Below, one piece after another: positions 33,118 to 37,706 of a DNA stretch of 37,706 nucleotides. Each line of letters opens with the position of its first letter. Positions within the stretch are counted from its first letter, which is position 1. Below the pieces are notes generated by a model. That model was not told the DNA's origin. It made no database searches and saw nothing but the letters and a program-made list of their open reading frames with translations. The position numbers were made by a program, and so were the translations under genes. Location: contig JABSRG010000035.1 of NCBI GenBank assembly GCA_013215165.1, positions 1 through 37,706 on the forward strand. Reading direction: 5' to 3'. Origin of the DNA: Opitutales bacterium. Lineage in GTDB: Bacteria > Verrucomicrobiota > Verrucomicrobiia > Opitutales > JABSRG01.

Positions 33118-34232
33118 GACTCCTCTCCCTCAGAGCTCTTCTCAACCATGGTATCCTTTGGAGGGCGCGCACGTGACACCATATCGCCTTCATCGAGACC
33201 ACGCTTGATCTCGATTCTCTGCATGTCCTTTAGCCCGATTTCTACGTCGTGTTCAGAAAATCCAGATTCGGACTTGAGATAGACAAACGGCTCGTCGTCT
33301 TCGTCAAAAAATAAGCATGATATGGGGATAGTCACTGCCTCTGAGACTTCAGCGACCGGAACCGTTATCTCGCCACTGATTCCGGGTTTTACCCGTGCAT
33401 CTGTCGCCGACAGCGTGAAACGCACGGGGAATACCGGGCGATTTCGATCACGTTGGGCGGAAGCCGCTATCTGTGTGACGCGCGCGTCGAGCTCCAAATC
33501 TTCGATAGAGTCGAAGGTCACCTGAACCATCTTACCCAAGAACACATCGCTCACCTCCAACTCACCCAAATTTGCCTCCAAATACATCAGTGTTAGGTCT
33601 GCAACAGACATGAGCTTCGTGCCAGAATTATTAGAGGATACGCCGTTGATCACCTGCCCTTCGTTTATCCGCAGATCGATCACGATCCCATCATGAGGCG
33701 CCACCACTGTCGTACGCTGATAGTTTTCACGCGCATCAGCCAAGCGCGTTTCACGGATCTCCAAATCAATCTTTGCCAGATCCAAGCGCGTCTTTGCGTC
33801 TAAAAAATCAGCTTCGTTAGCGAAGCCTTCTGCTCGTAGCACTTCAAGACGTTGGTAAGCCCGCTCCGCTTGCTCCAGACGGAGCTTATAAGCCTCGGAA
33901 GAGCGCTCTGCTTCCTGAAGACGCGCCTGCAACTGTGTGCGGTCCAACTCGACGAGCGGCTGACCCCGCTCCACCTTCTGGCCATCTTCCACTAAGATGC
34001 GAATGATCCGGCCGTTAATTTCCGCCTTCACTTCAGTCTCAACAATCGGCCTGACCTCCGCGCTGGTTACAATCTCTTCTTTTACATCCTCTATCTTCGC
34101 ACTGACGGTCCGGACTTCTTCTATCGTCTCGAGGCGGTCAGACTCTGGGTCTTTTTTGAGGACAAAAAAAAGTGTGTAGCTGCCAAATCCTAAGCCAGCA
34201 ATCAAGACGACGAAAATAATGATATTCTTCAT
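33114..34232 (-). CDS. Periplasmic adaptor (HlyD/MacA-like membrane fusion protein)
   Basis: This 372-residue protein has an N-terminal anchor (MKNIIIFVVLIAGLGFGSYT). The first half of a lipoyl domain follows (ETEVKAEINGRIIRILVEDG). A long alpha-helical hairpin comes next (about 110-180, rich in E/R/A/L). The second lipoyl half is YQRTTVVAPHDGIVIDLRI. A beta-barrel and membrane-proximal region closes it. It links the inner-membrane ABC pump to TolC. I chose the ATG at 34232 over 34292, which lies within the TolC frame. It sits in a four-gene operon with its pump and outer-membrane channel. Confidence 0.92.
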   Translation of the reverse strand: MKNIIIFVVLIAGLGFGSYTLFFVLKKDPESDRLETIEEVRTVSAKIEDVKEEIVTSAEVRPIVETEVKAEINGRIIRILVEDGQKVERGQPLVELDRTQLQARLQEAERSSEAYKLRLEQAERAYQRLEVLRAEGFANEADFLDAKTRLDLAKIDLEIRETRLADARENYQRTTVVAPHDGIVIDLRINEGQVINGVSSNNSGTKLMSVADLTLMYLEANLGELEVSDVFLGKMVQVTFDSIEDLELDARVTQIAASAQRDRNRPVFPVRFTLSATDARVKPGISGEITVPVAEVSEAVTIPISCLFFDEDDEPFVYLKSESGFSEHDVEIGLKDMQRIEIKRGLDEGDMVSRARPPKDTMVEKSSEGEES

Positions 34233-34257
34233 AGATGATAAAATGATGCTATCAGAC

Positions 34258-35709
34258 CTAAAGCTGCTGATCTGCGTCCCAAACGATGCCAAATCGTGAA
34301 AAGAGTTCGTGATCCAGTCTGGCCCGGATCAAATCGGCGCGATGCACATCACGGAGACGCCGTAGGCGACTCAGCTCAGCATTATCCCAAGTCCGTTGGG
34401 CCTCCAGCACGTCACGAAACGCCTCCGTGCCGGCTCGATAACGCGCACGCTCTTGCTCAAAAAGGCGTCGATTGAGCTCCACTTGCGTTTCGGCCAATTC
34501 AAGGGCCGCAAGTCCCGTCTTCAGGTCGCGCAGTACGCGGCGAGCTTCGAGTTGGATACCCACCACACGTTCTTCACGCCGGAGCTCGTTCCGCCGCAGT
34601 GCGATCTGCGCGTTACGTAGATCCGCTTTCTCGGCACGCCGCCCCCAGGGCATACTCAAAGACACACCGGCGCTCCAATTATAGCCACTCCGGCTAAGAG
34701 CATCCTCATAGGCATCGGAGATGTCTTCACTCCGTCCCAGCACGCTTCCTCTCAGCGTGAGTCCTACTTCAGGAAGCAAATTACGCTCAGCCACCTCGCG
34801 TTCACGCTCATCGATTCGAAAATTGTTCTGAAGAATCCGCAGGTCGAAATCCGTCTCACGAACACGAGGCATCCAATTAGCCAACACTGGAACTTCTGGA
34901 GAAATTGCTGACATGGCGTCGACCTGTTGGACTGGAAAATCGATAGCAGATTTTCCCTGGAGCAAGAGCAAACGGTCGCTTGCAGCCTCGATCCCTCGAT
35001 CAATGTTGAGGAGAGCTTCACGGCGTTCGCTTTGGGAAACTTGGGCGCGTAGTACTTCTATGTCCGTGGCGAGACCCAGCTCACGACGACGCTCAGTTTC
35101 GCTCACCAGGCTGTCTGCAACTTCCAGAGACGAAGCTAACAAGCTCCGCTCTTCCTGGACGAGGGCTAGATCCCAGTAGGCGAGCGATACATCTTCGATC
35201 AAGTTCAATACCGCTTGCCGGTATTCAAGTAATGCAGACTCACTCTGGACCCGTCGCCTAAAGACGTTGGCAAGGTTCACCGTTTTCCCAGCGCCAGAAA
35301 GCAGCGGCTGATTGATAGATAAGGACAAATCCGTAGCAATATCTTCACTAAAGCTAGAGTAGCTATTTCCAGTGCTCAGCCCCACGCGCGTTCCTAATGA
35401 GGTACGCTTGCGTAGGCCCAAGCCACCGTTGATTGTCTCGGAAGACGGGCTGGAGTTACCGCTTTGATCGGTGTTGCTACCAGGAGAGAGCCTTTCGCGA
35501 TAGTTTAGATCCGCAGAGAGTTCCCAATCGAAAGCCGACTCAGCCTGCTCGATACCAATCAAAGACTGTTCTGTAGAGAGCAGCGATGCACGAATATCGA
35601 AGTTGGCGATCAGGGCCTCGCGCACCGCCGAATCCAAGCTCAGCGATACCCCCTGTCCCTTCAAAATGGACAGACTGAGGCAAAGAAAAAGTAGGAGGCA
35701 ACGGGACAT
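34258..35709 (-). CDS. TolC-family outer-membrane efflux channel
   Basis: This 483-residue protein has a signal peptide (MSRCLLLFLCLSLSILKGQG). It carries two repeats of the OEP pattern: long helices with regularly spaced Leu/Ala and conserved 'YWDLALVQEERSLL'-type segments. The duplicated layout gives the alpha-barrel of the TolC trimer. It comes first in an operon with the adaptor, ATPase and permease (35709 to 31157 on the minus strand), making a complete tripartite pump. Substrate unknown. Confidence 0.9.
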   Translation of the reverse strand: MSRCLLLFLCLSLSILKGQGVSLSLDSAVREALIANFDIRASLLSTEQSLIGIEQAESAFDWELSADLNYRERLSPGSNTDQSGNSSPSSETINGGLGLRKRTSLGTRVGLSTGNSYSSFSEDIATDLSLSINQPLLSGAGKTVNLANVFRRRVQSESALLEYRQAVLNLIEDVSLAYWDLALVQEERSLLASSLEVADSLVSETERRRELGLATDIEVLRAQVSQSERREALLNIDRGIEAASDRLLLLQGKSAIDFPVQQVDAMSAISPEVPVLANWMPRVRETDFDLRILQNNFRIDEREREVAERNLLPEVGLTLRGSVLGRSEDISDAYEDALSRSGYNWSAGVSLSMPWGRRAEKADLRNAQIALRRNELRREERVVGIQLEARRVLRDLKTGLAALELAETQVELNRRLFEQERARYRAGTEAFRDVLEAQRTWDNAELSRLRRLRDVHRADLIRARLDHELFSRFGIVWDADQQL

Positions 35710-35768
35710 TCGACTTCAGGGCAGCAGCCTATAGGAAACAGATCAGAATCCAACTTTGTTACAGCCAA

Positions 35769-36590
35769 CTAAATAAAGTTGGCAATCGGCTCAGGGACTT
35801 GAACCCGATTTTTGTGGTAATAGAGAGACTCAAATCCCATCCCTGCAAGCTGCTTGGCGACGTCGTGGAAGTGATAACCTACGGTGTCGGGGGTGTGAGA
35901 ATCTGAACCCATCGTAAGCTTAACGCCTAACTCTTTGGCCCACTCTAAAATGAATGGGTCTGGATGCACAGTATACACGCCTTTTCGCAAACCACTGGTG
36001 TTGACCTCTATGCAAACATCCTCTTCCGCTGCAGCCCGCAAAAAGGAGATAATCACCTCCTTATGCTCCAGAGGATCCATCTCTGTAACCGTTCCATAAA
36101 TACGAATCACATCAGGATGCGCCATACTATCGTAACGCCCCGTCCGCACCGCGTCGGCCAAAATGCGGAAATAGCTGTCGATGCGCTCAAAATCACTGTC
36201 GATCGAATGCTTCCGCAGCCATTTCTGAAAGATGTCAGTATGATGGTGCAATGACCCGAGAACGAACTCGAAAGGATAGTCGCCCAAAATTTTGTCCTGC
36301 TCCTTCATAATCGATTCAGAAGGAAAAACTTCAGCCTCAATCCCCGTAAGCACCTCGACTCCGAACTCCTCACCGACCTTTCGCCCTTCGTCCACCAGGC
36401 GAAAATACTGATCCAGATCCTTCATCCCCATACGTATGGCGCCATCTCCAAAGCCCACGTCGCGCATCGGAATATGACAAGTAAAGGTAACCAGATCGAA
36501 ACGACGCTTTGCTGCCTCACGTACATACTCTGCTGTGTGGCCGAGGGCATGGCCACAGAGGGGAGTGTGCATATGACAGTCAAACTTCAT
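35769..36590 (-). CDS. Histidinol-phosphatase, PHP family (HisJ-like)
   Basis: This 273-residue PHP-domain metal phosphoesterase has metal-binding motifs KFDCHMHTPLCGHALG at the N-terminus, GIEAEVFP, LGSLHHH, and GSDSHTPDTVGYH near the C-terminus. HisK/HisJ-type histidinol phosphatases share this layout. I chose the ATG at 36590, eight codons after the longest frame. Whether it serves histidine synthesis or another phosphoester is not shown by the window, since no other his genes are present. A GCCAAC..GTTGGC hairpin overlaps its stop codon (35764-35783). Confidence 0.85.
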   Translation of the reverse strand: MKFDCHMHTPLCGHALGHTAEYVREAAKRRFDLVTFTCHIPMRDVGFGDGAIRMGMKDLDQYFRLVDEGRKVGEEFGVEVLTGIEAEVFPSESIMKEQDKILGDYPFEFVLGSLHHHTDIFQKWLRKHSIDSDFERIDSYFRILADAVRTGRYDSMAHPDVIRIYGTVTEMDPLEHKEVIISFLRAAAEEDVCIEVNTSGLRKGVYTVHPDPFILEWAKELGVKLTMGSDSHTPDTVGYHFHDVAKQLAGMGFESLYYHKNRVQVPEPIANFI

Positions 36591-36648
36591 GGATGCATCC
36601 GAAACTCGAGTCAAAAAAGAGTAAAGAGGGAAGGTGCAAAGAGACGCA

Positions 36649-37287
36649 CTATGGACTCAGACGCTCTATCCCCCACTGCGCGCCTGCCTTTTTCGAGTAG
36701 CGGAATCGATCATGCAAGCGACTCGGACGGCCCTGCCAAAACTCGATTGTTTCCGGACGCACGCGGAAGCCCCCCCAAAAATCGGGAAGCGGCACCTGCC
36801 CCTCTTTGAATTTTTGTTTCATCTCGTTGAGCTTCGTTTCAAGCAGACTGCGCGAAGAGATAACAGCACTTTGTTGGGAGACCCAAGCACCCAATTGGCT
36901 GCCATGTGGCCTCGATAGAAAGTATTTGAGCGAAGTCGCCGTAGAAACCTTCTCCGCTCGGCCACATATGATGACCTGTCGCTGCAAAGCCAACCACGGG
37001 AAACACAGTGAAACCTGATTATTCTCACCAATCTGCTGAGCCTTCCCGCTCTCGTAGTTCGTATAGAAAACGAGACCCTCTGCGTCATATGCTTTCAGAA
37101 GAACTGTCCGCGAACTCACACGTCCACGCAAATCTGCAGTAGAGAGCGTCATGGCATTGGGCTCGAGCAGATCGGCATTGCACGTCTGTTCGAACCAGAA
37201 AGCGAACTGCTCCATTGGGTCTTCGCGAAGATCTTCATGATCGAGACTGGCTTGAGCATACTCTTGTCTGAGAGCGGATGGATCCAT
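36649..37287 (-). CDS. pdxH: Pyridoxamine 5'-phosphate oxidase
   Basis: This 212-residue FMN enzyme makes pyridoxal 5'-phosphate from pyridoxine or pyridoxamine 5'-phosphate. Visible signatures are EYAQASLDHEDLREDPMEQF, MTLSTADLRGRVSSRTVLLK (FMN contact), FYTNYESGKAQQI, FPWLALQRQVIICGRAEKV, SRPHGSQLGAWVSQQS, WGGFRVRPETIEFWQG and RLHDRFRY. These cover the whole family from start to end, and the length is typical. The ATG start is at 37287. Confidence 0.96.
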   Translation of the reverse strand: MDPSALRQEYAQASLDHEDLREDPMEQFAFWFEQTCNADLLEPNAMTLSTADLRGRVSSRTVLLKAYDAEGLVFYTNYESGKAQQIGENNQVSLCFPWLALQRQVIICGRAEKVSTATSLKYFLSRPHGSQLGAWVSQQSAVISSRSLLETKLNEMKQKFKEGQVPLPDFWGGFRVRPETIEFWQGRPSRLHDRFRYSKKAGAQWGIERLSP

Positions 37288-37447
37288 AGTTTGAAACTAC
37301 ACCTAAAAGCCAAGCGAAGTTCAAACTTTGATTGGGGTCGTTCGACAGCAAGAAAACGAGTCTGCAATCCAACGAGCGTAGGTTTTAAACCAGATTATGC
37401 GATTGGAGGGAGAGCACGGTCACGATTTAGACCGAAACAACCGCCCC

Positions 37448-37473
37448 AGCGGCGACAGAGCGCCGCTCCTACA
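37448..37473. repeat. REP-like hairpin 1
   Basis: AGCGGCG (37448-37454) and CGCCGCT (37461-37467) form a 7-bp stem with a 6-base loop, followed by CCTACA. The minus-strand reading begins TGTAGGAGCGGCG, like the shared TGTAGGAG end of the second hairpin. Confidence 0.6.
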
Positions 37474-37627
37474 ACCCTCGTCGGCCGCAAATACAAAAAT
37501 TGCTTTCGCATCAGAATATCCCATGCAGAATTTTTTAAACGAACACTCAAAACTCAGAAAAAAAATTCGCGTTTATTAGCGTCCATTAGCGGATAACTCT
37601 CAACATAGACCATTCAACCAATAAAAC

Positions 37628-37676
37628 CGGGTCTAGGTCGTGCAGCCGATCGCTCGACTGCACTCCTACAGACCCG
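37628..37676. repeat. REP-like hairpin 2, extended inverted repeat
   Basis: CGGGTCT (37628-37634) pairs with AGACCCG (37670-37676), TAGG with CCTA, and GTGCAG (37640-37645) with CTGCAC (37658-37663), giving one long, bulged hairpin. Its minus strand also starts TGTAGGAG before the inner stem, as in hairpin 1. Confidence 0.65.
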
Positions 37677-37706
37677 TGCGAGCGCGATTAACGCACACGG
37701 TTCCTC

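Larger units (their letters stand above)
37288..37706. other. Gene-free right end with repeat-like elements
   Basis: About 420 bases upstream of pdxH hold no convincing gene. They contain two REP-like hairpins (37448-37473, 37628-37676) and a short TTATTAGCGTCCATTAGCG direct-repeat stretch (about 37566-37592) of a kind often seen as interspersed elements. The pdxH promoter should lie here, but I cannot identify it. Confidence 0.6.

Noticed and set aside
37237-37596. Plus-strand open frame of 119 residues at the right end
   Set aside because: It overlaps the start of pdxH antisense and runs through hairpin repeats. The translation is Arg/Lys-rich with no family.
1-37706. CRISPR arrays, tRNA or rRNA genes, complete insertion sequences
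   Set aside because: No regularly spaced identical repeats, no tRNA-like or rRNA-like stretches, and no transposase reading frame were seen.

Overview
The window most likely comes from a marine member of the Verrucomicrobiota, class Opitutae (Coraliomargarita/Puniceicoccales-like). This is an inference from protein style, not a database match. The clues are a 2051-residue secreted protein ending in the W/Y-rich C-terminal module (repeated 'W-x-Y....GW' units) common in that group, a secreted protein ending in the Opitutae-type 'dP.l.ly..n......l.aGsYavvvsG' module, a carboxypeptidase-domain TonB receptor, and a PPi-type phosphofructokinase.

Region 1 (1-6026) is the most interesting part: a photoactive yellow protein (PYP) locus. 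A plus-strand operon holds a broken pyp copy (1751-2345), an intact pyp with an extra N-terminal helical module (2358-2948), a p-coumarate:CoA ligase (2986-4437) and a tyrosine ammonia-lyase (4425-6026). TAL makes p-coumarate from tyrosine, the ligase activates it as the CoA thioester, and the thioester loads onto the PYP cysteine, so one operon can make a complete blue-light sensor. Read divergently from it is a degenerate CheA-like gene (106-1603), frameshifted at a run of eight G. It is a plausible but unproven signalling partner.

Region 2 (6027-8150) is a small accessory patch: a PIN-domain toxin with an overlapping antitoxin-like gene, the C-terminal remnant of a ParE/RelE-type toxin, two near-identical terminators, and then tatD.

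Region 3 (8247-15589) holds a secreted DUF3347-like protein and accA, then a surface-glycan group: a Wzt-type ABC ATPase with a carbohydrate-binding tail, a methyltransferase-glycosyltransferase fusion, two further SAM methyltransferases on the opposite strand with convergent overlaps, and a small secreted protein. No Wzm permease is present.

Region 4 (15618-27707, all minus strand) is an envelope/secretion block. In transcription order it holds a Pro/Glu-rich secreted protein, the giant repeat protein, a TonB-dependent receptor and a secreted partner protein.

Region 5 (27745-37287, minus strand) is mostly housekeeping: PPi-phosphofructokinase, purB, a DoxX-like membrane protein, a complete tripartite efflux set (permease, ATPase, adaptor, TolC), a PHP-family histidinol phosphatase and pdxH. 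The right end (37288-37706) has no gene but carries REP-like hairpins.
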